From NCBI GenBank assembly GCA_963536495.1, contig CAUTAF010000007.1, forward strand, positions 16,662-80,661: a stretch of DNA of 64,000 bases, written 5' to 3'. The position numbers were made by a program, and so were the translations under genes. Every line of letters starts with the position of its first letter. Positions within the stretch are counted from its first letter, which is position 1. The notes under the pieces were generated by a model. That model saw only the letters and a list, made by a program, of their open reading frames with translations. It did not search any database and was not told where the DNA came from. Below are positions 15,718 through 25,900 of the stretch, piece by piece. This DNA is from CAJPPJ01 sp963536495. Its GTDB lineage: Bacteria > Bacillota_I > Bacilli_A > RF39 > UBA660.

Positions 15718-16188
15718 ATGTTTTATAAATATCTTATAACTTTATTAATATCTATGGTTCCTTTTATTGAATTAAGAGGATCTATTCCAGTAGGTATAGC
15801 TATATATAAATTAAATATCTTTTTGGTTTATTTAATATCTATATTAGGGAATATTATAATAATACCTATTATATTACTTGGAATAAAAAAAATATTAAAA
15901 TTATTAGAAAATATTAAACTAACTAAAAAACTAGTTACTTTAATAGAAGAAAAAGGTAAAAAAGCAGGAGATAAAATTTTAAAAAGTGGTAAGAACAAAG
16001 TATATTATGGATTGTTTTTGTTTGTTGCAATACCACTTCCTGGAACTGGAGCATGGACTGGATCTTTAGCAGCATCGTTTTTAGATTTAGATTTTAAAAA
16101 GTCATTTTTATCTATTGCTCTTGGAGTAATAACAGCAGGTATTATAATATTTATACTAAGTGTTGTAGGAGTAAATATATTAAAATAA
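15718..16188 (+). CDS. COG2426-type small membrane protein ('small multidrug export' family)
   Basis: A 156-residue integral membrane protein with about four hydrophobic segments. Residues from about 10 (SMVPFIELRGSIPVGIAI) and 105 (LFVAIPLPGTGAWTGSLAASFL) carry the family's two inverted P-x-E/G-R-G and PLPGTGAWTG motifs, which resemble re-entrant loops of DedA-like transporters. The multidrug label in databases has little experimental basis. I start at the ATG at 15718, preceded by GGAG at 15711-15714, rather than an upstream in-frame codon inside dnaJ. Confidence 0.8.
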   Translation: MFYKYLITLLISMVPFIELRGSIPVGIAIYKLNIFLVYLISILGNIIIIPIILLGIKKILKLLENIKLTKKLVTLIEEKGKKAGDKILKSGKNKVYYGLFLFVAIPLPGTGAWTGSLAASFLDLDFKKSFLSIALGVITAGIIIFILSVVGVNILK

Positions 16189-16190
16189 AG

Positions 16191-16220
16191 AACTTTATAT
16201 TATTTATAAAGTTTTTTTTA
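16191..16220 (+). terminator. Intrinsic terminator
   Basis: AACTTTATA-ttatt-TATAAAGTT followed by T8; it ends the dnaJ/membrane-protein transcript. Confidence 0.8.
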
Positions 16221-16261
16221 TTTAGATATAGTGATATACTACTATATAGGAGAAAAAAGCA

Positions 16262-17632
16262 ATGAACATAGAATATTTATACTTAAAACAAGAAGAATTG
16301 ATGGATAAAGAAGTAGAAGTATCAGGATGGGTAAAATCTAATAGAAATCAAAAACACTTTGGTTTTATAGAACTTCGTGATGGTACATGTTTTAAAACTT
16401 GTCAATTAGTATATGAAGAAGATTTAAAAGATTTTGATTTTATTTCTAATATAAAACTAGGATCTGCTATTATAGCTAAAGGTAAAATGGTAAAAAGTCC
16501 TAAAGAACAACAAGCTTTTGAAATAAAATTAACTTCAGTTTCTTTAGAAGGGGACTGTCCTAGTGATTATCCATTACAACCTAAAAATCATAGTAGAGAA
16601 TTTTTAAGAGAAATAGCATATTTAAGACCAAGAGCAAATTTATTTCAAGCAGTATTTAGAATTAGAAGTACAGCTAGTTTTGCTATTCATAAATTTTTTC
16701 AAGAAAAAGGATTTATCTATGTTAATACACCTTTAATTACTGCAAATGATGGAGAAGGTGCAGGAGAAATGTTTAGAGTTACAACTTTAGATATAGAAAA
16801 TCCAAAAACTAAGATAGATTATTCTAAAGATTTCTTTGGTAAAAAAGTAGGTCTTACAGTAACTGGTCAATTAGAAGGTGAAACTTTTGCAATGGCATTT
16901 AAGAATATTTATACTTTTGGACCAACATTTAGAGCAGAAAATTCTAATACTAAACTTCATGCAGCAGAGTTTTGGATGGTAGAACCAGAAATGGCATTTT
17001 GTGATTTAAATGGACTTATGAATATGGAAGAAGAAATGCTTAAATATGTAATTAAATATGTTTTAGATAACTGTAAAGATGAAATGGAATTTTGTAATAA
17101 CTTCGTTGAAAAAGGTTTAATTGATAAACTTACAAGTGTTCTTAATTCAACTGCAAAAAGAATTACATATGAAGAAGCTATGAATAAACTTATAGAAGTA
17201 AAAGATATCTTTAGTGAAACTCCAGAATATGGAATGGATATTGGAAGTGAATATGAAAAATATTTAACTAATGAATTATATAAAGCACCAGTATTTATTA
17301 CTGATTGGCCAAAAGAAATGAAAGCATTCTATATGAAACAAAACTCTGATAATAAAACAGTTGCAGCAGTTGACTTAGTTGTTCCAGGAGCTGGAGAATT
17401 AATGGGTGGAAGTGAAAGAGAAACTGATTATGATAAATTAGTAACAAGAATGAATGAATTAAATATTAAGACTGAACCACTTGATTGGTATATTAATTTA
17501 AGAAAATATGGTGGAGTAACACACTCAGGATTTGGAATGGGATTTGAAAGACTTATTATTTATTTAACAGGTGTAGAAAATATAAGAGATGTAATTGCAT
17601 ATCCTAGAACGGCAGGTAATTGTGAATACTAA
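16262..17632 (+). CDS. asnS: Asparaginyl-tRNA synthetase
   Basis: A 456-residue class IIb aminoacyl-tRNA synthetase that charges tRNA-Asn. The N-terminal OB-fold anticodon-binding domain spans about residues 15-105 (VSGWVKSNRNQKHFGFIELRDG). Motif 2 is around FRAENSNTKLHAAEFWMVEPE and motif 3 is GFGMGFERLIIYL. The AsnRS rather than AspRS assignment rests on overall length and the long insertion between motifs 2 and 3. Upstream there is only a short leader with GGAG and no room for a T-box. It overlaps the next gene. Confidence 0.96.
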   Translation: MNIEYLYLKQEELMDKEVEVSGWVKSNRNQKHFGFIELRDGTCFKTCQLVYEEDLKDFDFISNIKLGSAIIAKGKMVKSPKEQQAFEIKLTSVSLEGDCPSDYPLQPKNHSREFLREIAYLRPRANLFQAVFRIRSTASFAIHKFFQEKGFIYVNTPLITANDGEGAGEMFRVTTLDIENPKTKIDYSKDFFGKKVGLTVTGQLEGETFAMAFKNIYTFGPTFRAENSNTKLHAAEFWMVEPEMAFCDLNGLMNMEEEMLKYVIKYVLDNCKDEMEFCNNFVEKGLIDKLTSVLNSTAKRITYEEAMNKLIEVKDIFSETPEYGMDIGSEYEKYLTNELYKAPVFITDWPKEMKAFYMKQNSDNKTVAAVDLVVPGAGELMGGSERETDYDKLVTRMNELNIKTEPLDWYINLRKYGGVTHSGFGMGFERLIIYLTGVENIRDVIAYPRTAGNCEY

Positions 17633-18413
17633 TTTAAAAAGATTACAAAAAAGAATAGCAGAACAAAGTGACTATTCAAGAAGAAAAGCAGAAGAGTTAA
17701 TACTTGAAGGTAAAGTAAGTGTTAATGGTGAGTTAGTTGTAGAACTTGGTTATAAAGTAAGTGATAAAGATAAAATTGAAATCGAAGGTGTAGCACTAAA
17801 TACTAATGAGAAAAAATATTATATTTTAAATAAACCAGAAAAATGTGTATCTACAGCAAGTGATGATAAAGGAAGGAAAACAGTAATAGATTTTGTTAAA
17901 TCTAAAGCTAAAGTTTATCCAGTAGGAAGACTAGATTACGATACTACAGGAATATTACTTCTTACAAATGATGGAGATTTTGCTAATTTAATGATGCATC
18001 CCTCTTCTAATATAGAAAAAGTATATTCTGCTAAAATAGATGGGATAATGACATTAAATGATATTAGAGAATTGAAAAAAGGTGTAGTAATAGATGGTTA
18101 TAAGACTAGAGAATGTAAAGTAAAGGTAAGAAAAGTAAATTCTAAAACTAATACATCTATAGTAGAAGTAACTATTAGTGAAGGACATAATCATCAAGTT
18201 AAGAAGATGTTTAAATCTTTAGGATTCAATGTTTTAAAATTAGATAGAATTCGTTATGGAATATTAACTATTGAAAATTTAAAAAGAGGAGAGTCTAAAG
18301 AACTTAGTAAAAAAGATGTATCTAGACTTTATGTACTAGCAAATAGTAAAAAAGGAAAGAAAGATGGAAAAGAAGAAAAAAGGTTTAAAACCATACAAAA
18401 TAAAAACAGATGA
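17622..18413 (+). CDS. rluB: RluB-type 23S rRNA pseudouridine synthase
   Basis: A pseudouridine synthase of the RsuA/RluB/RluE family of about 263 residues. The N-terminal S4 RNA-binding domain (LQKRIAEQSDYSRRKAEELILEGKVSVNG) is followed by the catalytic domain with GRLDYDTTGILLLTNDG, whose first aspartate is the nucleophile. I choose the GTG at 17622, 5 nt after an AGG, because family members begin just before the LQK motif; a TTG at 17595 would add nine residues encoded inside asnS. It overlaps asnS by 11 nt and plsC by 50 nt. The exact target uridine is inferred from the family. Confidence 0.88.
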   Translation: MNTNLKRLQKRIAEQSDYSRRKAEELILEGKVSVNGELVVELGYKVSDKDKIEIEGVALNTNEKKYYILNKPEKCVSTASDDKGRKTVIDFVKSKAKVYPVGRLDYDTTGILLLTNDGDFANLMMHPSSNIEKVYSAKIDGIMTLNDIRELKKGVVIDGYKTRECKVKVRKVNSKTNTSIVEVTISEGHNHQVKKMFKSLGFNVLKLDRIRYGILTIENLKRGESKELSKKDVSRLYVLANSKKGKKDGKEEKRFKTIQNKNR

Positions 18414-18993
18414 TAAATTTTATCGTCCTATGAAATTTTTATTATCTCCAATAGCTAAAATATTATTTAGACCTAAATTTATTAATAAAGAAGTATTTAA
18501 TGATAGAGATAATAAAAAAACAATTATTTTATGTAATCATAGATATAATTTAGATCCTATTATGATTTGTATGCCTGTTAAAAAGACAGTACATTTCTTA
18601 GGTAAACTTGAGATAATGAATGCATTTTTAATAAAACATTTTCTAAGACATGTTGGAATTATACCAGTAGATAGAACTAAGAAAAGTCCTGAAGTATTTC
18701 AAGTTGTAAAAGAATATTTAGATAACAATGAATTTATTGCTTTATTTCCAGAAGGAACTAGAAATAAAAAGTTAAATGAAACTAAACTTTTAGAATTTAA
18801 ATATGGAGCTGCTAAAATGGCAATTGATAATGATGCGGAAGTTATAATAGCAGTTCAAAAAGGAAAATTTAATGTAATCAATAATGAAGGTTTAACAATT
18901 AAATTTTCAGAACCTATGAAGTTAGATAAAGATGTAGTTAAAGCAACTAATCAAATAAGAGAAACTATGTTAAAAATGTTAGAGGAATTTTAA
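18364..18993 (+). CDS. plsC: 1-acyl-sn-glycerol-3-phosphate acyltransferase
   Basis: A 209-residue PlsC-family acyltransferase that makes phosphatidic acid at the membrane. The catalytic H-x4-D motif is NHRYNLD (H59, D64). The acyl-acceptor motif FPEGTR lies near residue 128, and VGIIPVDR precedes it in the usual place. The start lies 50 nt inside the rluB-like gene in another frame, an unusually long overlap, but the GGAAAG ribosome site and the Lys-rich N-terminus support it. Confidence 0.92.
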   Translation: MEKKKKGLKPYKIKTDDKFYRPMKFLLSPIAKILFRPKFINKEVFNDRDNKKTIILCNHRYNLDPIMICMPVKKTVHFLGKLEIMNAFLIKHFLRHVGIIPVDRTKKSPEVFQVVKEYLDNNEFIALFPEGTRNKKLNETKLLEFKYGAAKMAIDNDAEVIIAVQKGKFNVINNEGLTIKFSEPMKLDKDVVKATNQIRETMLKMLEEF

Positions 18994-19865
18994 TGAAACA
19001 TGTATTTATTGTAAATCCAATATCTGGAGCTGGTTCAGCATTAAAAGAAGCTAAAAAAATAGATAGATTTGCAAAAACAGAAAACTTAGATTATGAAGTT
19101 TATTATACTAAATGTCAAAGAGATGCTTATAACTTTGTGAAAAATTATAAAGGTAAAAAGATTATATTTCACTCTCTTGGAGGAGACGGAACAGTAAATG
19201 AAGTAGCTAGTGGAGTTATGGGTACAGATAACTATTTAAGTATTATTCCAAATGGTAGTGGTAATGACTTTTATAGAACTATTAGAAAAACAGCTTTAAT
19301 AGAATTTAAATGTGATATTTGTAGAATAAATGATAGATATTTTATAAATGTAGCAAGTGTAGGACTTGATGCAGATGTAGCAAAAAACTCTTATTTGATG
19401 AAGGATTTTAAGATACCTAGAAAACAAATATATAATTTAGCAATTTTTTATACATTATTAAATTATCGTTCTAGAACGTTAGAAATAGAAATAGATGGTA
19501 AACTATTAAAACAAAAAACACTTATGGTTGCACTATGTAATGGAAGACTTTATGGTGGAGGTATAAGAATAGCTACAGATGCATCAATTGATGATGGTTT
19601 AATGGATGTTTTAATAATAGAAAAATCTAATATCTTTGGAGTTATAAGTGGACTTATAAAACTTATAAGAGGTAAAGTTCATACATATAAAAAATTAAAA
19701 AAATATAAAGCTAAAAAAGTAGTAATAAAATATAAAAAACCAATATATTCTTCATATGATGGAGAAATGATGGAAAGTAATAAGTTTGAATTTGAAGTGT
19801 TAGAAAAAAAAGTTAACATTTATAATGATAGAGATTTCATAAGAAGATTCTTAGAATTTAAATAA
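18993..19865 (+). CDS. Diacylglycerol/lipid kinase (DgkB/YegS family)
   Basis: A 290-residue lipid kinase of the DAGK catalytic family. The nucleotide-binding signature GGDGTVNEVASG is near residue 64 and PNGSGNDFYRT near residue 88; a C-terminal domain with YGGGIRIATDAS and YDGE completes the fold. It probably recycles diacylglycerol to phosphatidate, the product of the preceding plsC, with which it shares one base (stop/start overlap). A strong terminator ends the unit. Confidence 0.9.
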   Translation: MKHVFIVNPISGAGSALKEAKKIDRFAKTENLDYEVYYTKCQRDAYNFVKNYKGKKIIFHSLGGDGTVNEVASGVMGTDNYLSIIPNGSGNDFYRTIRKTALIEFKCDICRINDRYFINVASVGLDADVAKNSYLMKDFKIPRKQIYNLAIFYTLLNYRSRTLEIEIDGKLLKQKTLMVALCNGRLYGGGIRIATDASIDDGLMDVLIIEKSNIFGVISGLIKLIRGKVHTYKKLKKYKAKKVVIKYKKPIYSSYDGEMMESNKFEFEVLEKKVNIYNDRDFIRRFLEFK

Positions 19866-19900
19866 GAGTATACATAATTTTGTATACTCTTTATTTTTTT
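19865..19900 (+). terminator. Strong intrinsic terminator before the surface-protein array
   Basis: AGAGTATACA / TGTATACTCT perfect 10-bp stem followed by a T-rich run. It isolates the core operon from the accessory array. Confidence 0.88.
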
Positions 19901-19951
19901 ATTTAAAATATTATAATTTTTTATTATAATTAATATGATAATAGAGGTAGT

Positions 19952-22849
19952 ATGAAAAAGAAGTTATTAATTATAGTTTTATTGTTAGTGTTATTAATAA
20001 CATCTTTTTTTGTCTTAACTAAAAAACCTAATATTAAACATAAAAAGTTAAAAGAGTTAAATTATAATCTAACTTATAAACAGGCTTTCCCAGATGAAAA
20101 TTTAAGAAGAGGTGTACTTTTATGTATCATGAGAAATTATTGTGCTACATTTTATGAAGGATATTATGAATATAATTATTATAAAAATTATTATTCTGGT
20201 GATGGTAGTTTATATGAAACAAAAGAATATGTAAATAAAAAGTGGTCTTGGACTACTGCAATAACAGAAAGTGAAATAGCAGCAAAAGAAAATGAAACTA
20301 TTTCAAAAGTAGATTTAGATAAAATCAAATTTTTAATACCTAATGATAGAAGTAAAGAAATTACTACATTAGAAGGTGTACAATATTTGATAAATCTACA
20401 ATATGCAATACTAGAAAATGTTAAAGAAGAAAATGTAGATTTTTCAAATAATAAAGAATTGATTAAGTTATTTTTAAATGGAAAAACTGAAACTAAATCT
20501 CAAATAAAAACAATAAATTTAGATCAAAATACTAAATTAAAAGTTTTGTTTTTAAAGTTAAGTAATAAAAATTTAAATTTATCTAATGTAACAACATTAA
20601 CAACGTTAGATATAGAAAAAACAATATTAGAAAATATAGTATTGCCAAATAGTGTTACAAATTTGGAATTAAGCGATAATAATATAAAAAGTATAAATAT
20701 ACCAACTAGTGCAGTTAAAGTTAATTTAAATAAAAATAAACTTAATAATATAGATTTAAGTAATTCTCCAAATTTAGAAGAGTTACATTTACAATATATG
20801 AATCTTGATACAATAAATTTAACGAAATTACCAAAATTAAAAAAATTAGATATAGTATCTTTTAAATCAGATGAAGATATAGATTTTAGTAAAAATGTAA
20901 ATTTAGAGGAAGTATATATTAATACAAACCGTAGCTACAGAAATTACCCATTTGGTAATCTTGATTTTAGTAATAATATTAATTTAAAAGAAATATATTT
21001 GTTGGCTCCTAAATATAAAACATTAAATATAGAAAAAAATGTAAATTTAGAAAAAATAACTTTAAGTAATGTGTCAAAAGATGATGTCAAAATGATAGAT
21101 ATAAGAAAATATCCAAAAATAAAACAAGTATTATTAGCGTATAATCATTATGATAGAGTTTATGGACCAACTGAATATATAAATGATTTTCAAGGTTTAG
21201 ATTCCAAAAGAATTAAGGTTAAAAAAAATTCGTATGTTAGAATACCGAAAGTATATTTTGATGATAGAGAAGTATATTTGAAAGATAGTCCTAATTTTAC
21301 AAGAAATGGCGAAATTTATGTTTTTAATAAACTTGGCTACTTAAATGAAATAGCAATTGGAACAGAAAGGAGTATTCCACCTTTTATTTATCATTATTTT
21401 AAGTGGGAATATAATATAGAAGTAGAAGCAGGAGAAGAACACGCATTTAATCCAAGTATTGATCAAGGTAACTATACACCTTTAATAAATGAAGAAATAC
21501 CAGTAAATAACTTAAAAGAAATGATAACTAACTTACCAGAAAATATTAAGAATTTTGAAGTGTTAAGTCAAAACACATTTACTGATAAAGGGAATAAAAC
21601 TATTAAGGTAAGAATAACATTTAGTGATGATACATTTAAAGAAGTAGATATACCTATAAAAGTATATGAAAAAGAAGATATCTTACCAACAGTAACAGTA
21701 ACTCCAGAAACACTAGAAGTAATAGATAAGAAACCAGTTAATATAACTATAACAAGAAGTTATGCTAAAGAAGATAATATCGATAATACTAACTTTATAA
21801 AAACAGTAAGAGATAATCTAGTAAGTTATGAATATTTAAATAAAGCAAATGGATTAACTTATAATTCAAATAGTGTAACTGGAGTAATAGATTATTTGTT
21901 TACTGGTACTGAAGAAGAACATACATTTAATATAACTTATAAAGAACAAGGTAAAATTTATACATTTAATAAGAATATTTCTATTAAACTTTTAAGAGAT
22001 ACTGATAAAGACGGAATAGCAGATAAAGATGATGATGATAAAGATGGAGATGGATATTCTAATGCAGTTGAAATAGCAAGAGGAAGTGATCCATATGATA
22101 AAACATCTCTTCCTGATATGAGTAAGAAAGATGAGTTAGATAATCTTGTTAAACAGTTAGAAAAACTAATAGAAGATACTAAAGTAAATCCGTTTGATAC
22201 TAAAAATAAACTAGATGTTGATAATCTTAAGAATAACTATTTACCTGGTAAAGTAACAGAAAAAGATAATATAAAAGGGTCTTATTCTGCAACTACTAGT
22301 GATACTGAATTATTAAAACTAATAGAAAAAACTAAAAAAGAAATAAATGATATCAAAAAAGAAATAAATAAACTAAGAGATAAAGCTAACTTTGAAGAGT
22401 TAGATAAAGAAATAAATAAAGAAGTAGATAATTCATATAAAGAATTAATAGATAAGATAAAAGAAGCTAAAGACTTAGATAGAGATACTTCAACTCAAGA
22501 AGAAGTAGATAAGATTACTAAAGAGATAAAAGACTTAAGAGAAAAGATTGTAACAGATAAAGAAGAACTTAAGAAGAAAATAGAAGAATTAGAACAATCT
22601 ATTAATGATAAGTTATGTAAGAGTGAGGCATGTAAGACATTATTAAAAGAAGCAAAAGATTTATATGATAAAGATTTTATATTAAAAGAAGAAATGTTTA
22701 ATATGATAAAAAGAATAGATGATTTATTAGATAAAGAGAAAAGAATAACTAATCCAAAAACTGGAATAAAGACATATAGTTTAGTAATACTATTTATAAT
22801 ATTTATTAGTTATATAGTATTTAAGAAAAAGAAAAGTTATATAAGATAA
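19952..22849 (+). CDS. Surface LRR protein, array copy 1 (965 aa)
   Basis: Large surface protein. Residues 1-24 form a signal/anchor helix. A conserved cap (LKELNYNLTYKQAFPDENLRRG...CIMRNYC) follows, then leucine-rich repeats of the NLEELxLxxNxIxxIDLS kind over about residues 120-420. A Rib/alpha-like domain lies near 500-575 and a beta-rich module ending with NGLTYNSNSVTGVIDY near 640-660. A thrombospondin-type-3 calcium repeat (DTDKDGIADKDDDDKDGDGYSN) is near 683, followed by about 200 residues of Lys/Glu coiled coil. The C-terminus is NPKTG (934-938), a hydrophobic helix and a KKKK tail, a sortase-type sorting signal. TATAAT is at 19925-19930 and AGAGG precedes the ATG. An adhesin role is inferred from domains. 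Confidence 0.85.
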   Translation: MKKKLLIIVLLLVLLITSFFVLTKKPNIKHKKLKELNYNLTYKQAFPDENLRRGVLLCIMRNYCATFYEGYYEYNYYKNYYSGDGSLYETKEYVNKKWSWTTAITESEIAAKENETISKVDLDKIKFLIPNDRSKEITTLEGVQYLINLQYAILENVKEENVDFSNNKELIKLFLNGKTETKSQIKTINLDQNTKLKVLFLKLSNKNLNLSNVTTLTTLDIEKTILENIVLPNSVTNLELSDNNIKSINIPTSAVKVNLNKNKLNNIDLSNSPNLEELHLQYMNLDTINLTKLPKLKKLDIVSFKSDEDIDFSKNVNLEEVYINTNRSYRNYPFGNLDFSNNINLKEIYLLAPKYKTLNIEKNVNLEKITLSNVSKDDVKMIDIRKYPKIKQVLLAYNHYDRVYGPTEYINDFQGLDSKRIKVKKNSYVRIPKVYFDDREVYLKDSPNFTRNGEIYVFNKLGYLNEIAIGTERSIPPFIYHYFKWEYNIEVEAGEEHAFNPSIDQGNYTPLINEEIPVNNLKEMITNLPENIKNFEVLSQNTFTDKGNKTIKVRITFSDDTFKEVDIPIKVYEKEDILPTVTVTPETLEVIDKKPVNITITRSYAKEDNIDNTNFIKTVRDNLVSYEYLNKANGLTYNSNSVTGVIDYLFTGTEEEHTFNITYKEQGKIYTFNKNISIKLLRDTDKDGIADKDDDDKDGDGYSNAVEIARGSDPYDKTSLPDMSKKDELDNLVKQLEKLIEDTKVNPFDTKNKLDVDNLKNNYLPGKVTEKDNIKGSYSATTSDTELLKLIEKTKKEINDIKKEINKLRDKANFEELDKEINKEVDNSYKELIDKIKEAKDLDRDTSTQEEVDKITKEIKDLREKIVTDKEELKKKIEELEQSINDKLCKSEACKTLLKEAKDLYDKDFILKEEMFNMIKRIDDLLDKEKRITNPKTGIKTYSLVILFIIFISYIVFKKKKSYIR

Positions 22850-22875
22850 AGTTAATTTTAACTTTATCTTTTTTA
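22843..22875 (+). terminator. Terminator of array copy 1 (shared array type)
   Basis: GATAAAGTTAA-tt-TTAACTTTATC followed by T6. Nearly the same hairpin ends each of the four array genes and overlaps their stop codons. Confidence 0.85.
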
Positions 22876-22876
22876 T

Positions 22877-22915
<39 letters not shown>

Positions 22916-22932
22916 GATAATAGAGGTATCTT

Positions 22933-25900
22933 ATGAAAAATAAAAAGTTATTAATTATTATTGTAGTGTTATTGGTATTAATAACATCTTTTTTATTGTT
23001 TATATTAAAACCAAATACAAAGAATAAAAAACTAAAAGAATTAAACTATAATGTAACTTATAAAGAAGCTTTTCCTGATGAAAACTTAAGAAGAGGTGTA
23101 ATTCTTTGTATAATGAGAAATAGATGTGGAGAAGATCAAGCAAATCACATAGCATATAATTATGATGAAATAAAAAAAGAAAAATATATATCGGATTCTA
23201 GATATTATAATGATTATTATCGAACAAAAAACTGGCTTAATAATACTAATTTTGGTTCTGTTATAACTAAAGAAGAACTAGAAGCAAAAGAAAATGAAAC
23301 TATTTCAAAAGTAGATTTAGATAAATTAAAAGTTTTATTAGCAAATGATTATGAATATCTTGATAGTTTACAAGGTATAGAATATTTACCTAACATAAAA
23401 GTACTAATGTTAGATTATGTGAGGCAAGAACATATTGATTTATCAACTAATAAAAAATTAGAAAAAGTATTTTTAGAAGGAAAATCTATTAATTTAGATG
23501 AAAATATAAGAATAAAAGAACTTATATTAAAAGTTTATAAAGAAACACAAAATATAAATTTATCACATTTATCATCGTTAGAAGCTTTGAGTTTTAGAGA
23601 TTCTCATTTAAGTAATATGACTTTACCTTCTAGTATTAAAAAATTAGATTTAAATGGCAATAATATTAAAAAATTAGATTTAAGTAATAATCTAAATATT
23701 GAAAAATTAATTTTAAATAATAATCCTTTAGAAAATTTAAATATATCTATGTTAACAAATTTAAAAGTTATAAGTGTATCTGCAAATTCAATACCAGATT
23801 TAACTAAAAATTTAAATTTAGAAGAAATTAGTATAAAAGGTTGGAATTCTCCTATGGAAGATATAAGACCTAATATTGGAGAAGTAGATTTTAATAAAAA
23901 TGTTAATTTAAAAAAACTTGAAATTACTTCTTCTAAAATAAAAAACATTAATTTAAATAAAAATATTAATTTAGAAGAATTAACACTTAGAAATAATGCT
24001 ATAAATACATTAGATTTAAGTAAAAATATTAATTTAAAAAATTTAACTTTGGAAAATAACGAAATTAAAAACATCTCTATACCAAATAGTGTAACAAAAA
24101 GTAATTCTATTGATAAATTGAATGTTAATATAAAAAGGGATACTTATCAAGAAATATCTTTAACTTATAATGGACAAAAAGTTTATTTAAATCCCAATTC
24201 TAGTTTTACAAGAGAAGGAGATAATTACAAATTTAAAAATTTGGGAACATATAACTTAACTGCTATTTCACCTGATTCAAAATTCACTTGGAATGTTATA
24301 GTAAAAGTAACTCCAAAAGATACAGATTTGGAAGTAGATAAATTTTATAGACCAAGTATCGAAGATGAAATAGATGCAAATGAATTAAGAAAACAAGTGG
24401 TTAATCTACCAAAAAATGTTAAAAAATTTGAAATTATAGATCCATTACCTACAAAATATTTTGTGCACGGAAAATATATAATTAAAGTAAGATTGACATT
24501 TGATGATGGTTCTATAAAAGAATATGATTTATATTTAAAAATTTATGATAAACCAGCAAGATATTTACCAATTGAAGATTATGGTGTTTCATATTTTAAT
24601 GGAATGGATGGATTTTTTAGCGAAGGAAGACCAGAACCAAAAGATTCTAAATATTATCTTTCATTTACTTTACGTGAAGATTATTCAAGAATAATAGAAG
24701 GAAATAAAATAGATTATACTAGAAGAATCCAAGATCAAGGAGAATGTTTTTATTATGGACAAGATGATCGTTATAATGATGTATATGACATTGATTGTAA
24801 GTCTGATTTTACTTTAAAATCTAAATATACAAATGTACCAGATGGTATAAAAATTAATGATAATGGATTTTCAGGAGTAATCGATTATATTTGGGATGAT
24901 AATGAAGAAGAGCATGTCTTTGAAATGAAATATGAAGAAAACGGACACATTTATTTTCTTAATGAAACTTTCAAATTTATATTATTAAGAGATACTGATA
25001 AAGACGGAACACCAGATAAGGATGATGATGATAAAGATGGAGATGGATATAGTAACGAAGAAGAGCTTACTAAAGGAAGTGATCCATATGATAAAACATC
25101 AGTACCTAATGGTGTAAATCAAGGTGAAGCTGGTAAATTTATACCAATAATAGATCAAAAAGATTATAAACCTATAATTTGTGAAGATATATCAGAAGAA
25201 AATTTAAAGAAAATAGTTACGAATTTACCTAACAACATAAAAAAATTTGAAGTAATAAAACCTATTTTCAATAAATATTGTGAAAAAGGTAAAAAATCTA
25301 TTAAGATAGAAGTTACATTTAATGATAATACAAAGAAAAAATTCTATGTTGATGTAAATATATATGATGTTGAATATGAAAAACCAACTATTGAAATAAA
25401 AGATAATAATCAAAAAGTATTAGACGGTAAAGAAGTAAATATAGATATTTTAAGAAAACATGAAGAAGCAGCAGACGATACTGAATTAATAAAATATAAA
25501 GAAGCTGAACTTATAGGGTATAGATTTTATGATAAAGTAAATGGTTTAACTTATAGTAGTAATAAAATATCAGGAAAAATTGATTATAATTTTATAGGTG
25601 ATGAAGAAGAACATGAATTCATAATTAAATATGTACCTGATTATTATAGTTTTAGCGGTACAGAAGAAAAAATTAGAGTTACTTTATTAAGAGATACTGA
25701 TAAAGACGGAATAGCAGATAAAGATGATGATGATAAAGATGGAGATGGATTTACAAATGATGAAGAGATATCAAAAGGAAGTGATCCATATGATAAAGCT
25801 TCAATTCCAGATATATCTAAAAAAGAGGAAGTAGATAATTTAGTAACAAAATTAGAGAATAATATTAGGTTTTATAAAGCTGGTAATTTTAATACTAAAA

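Noticed and set aside
16221..16261. T-box riboswitch before asnS
   Set aside because: Only about 40 bp separate the terminator from the start codon, too short for a T-box leader.
23604..24074. Minus-strand ORF inside array copy 2, and similar antisense ORFs in copies 1, 3 and 4
   Set aside because: Phe/Leu/Ser-rich shadows of the leucine-rich repeats on the coding strand; no ribosome site or family match.
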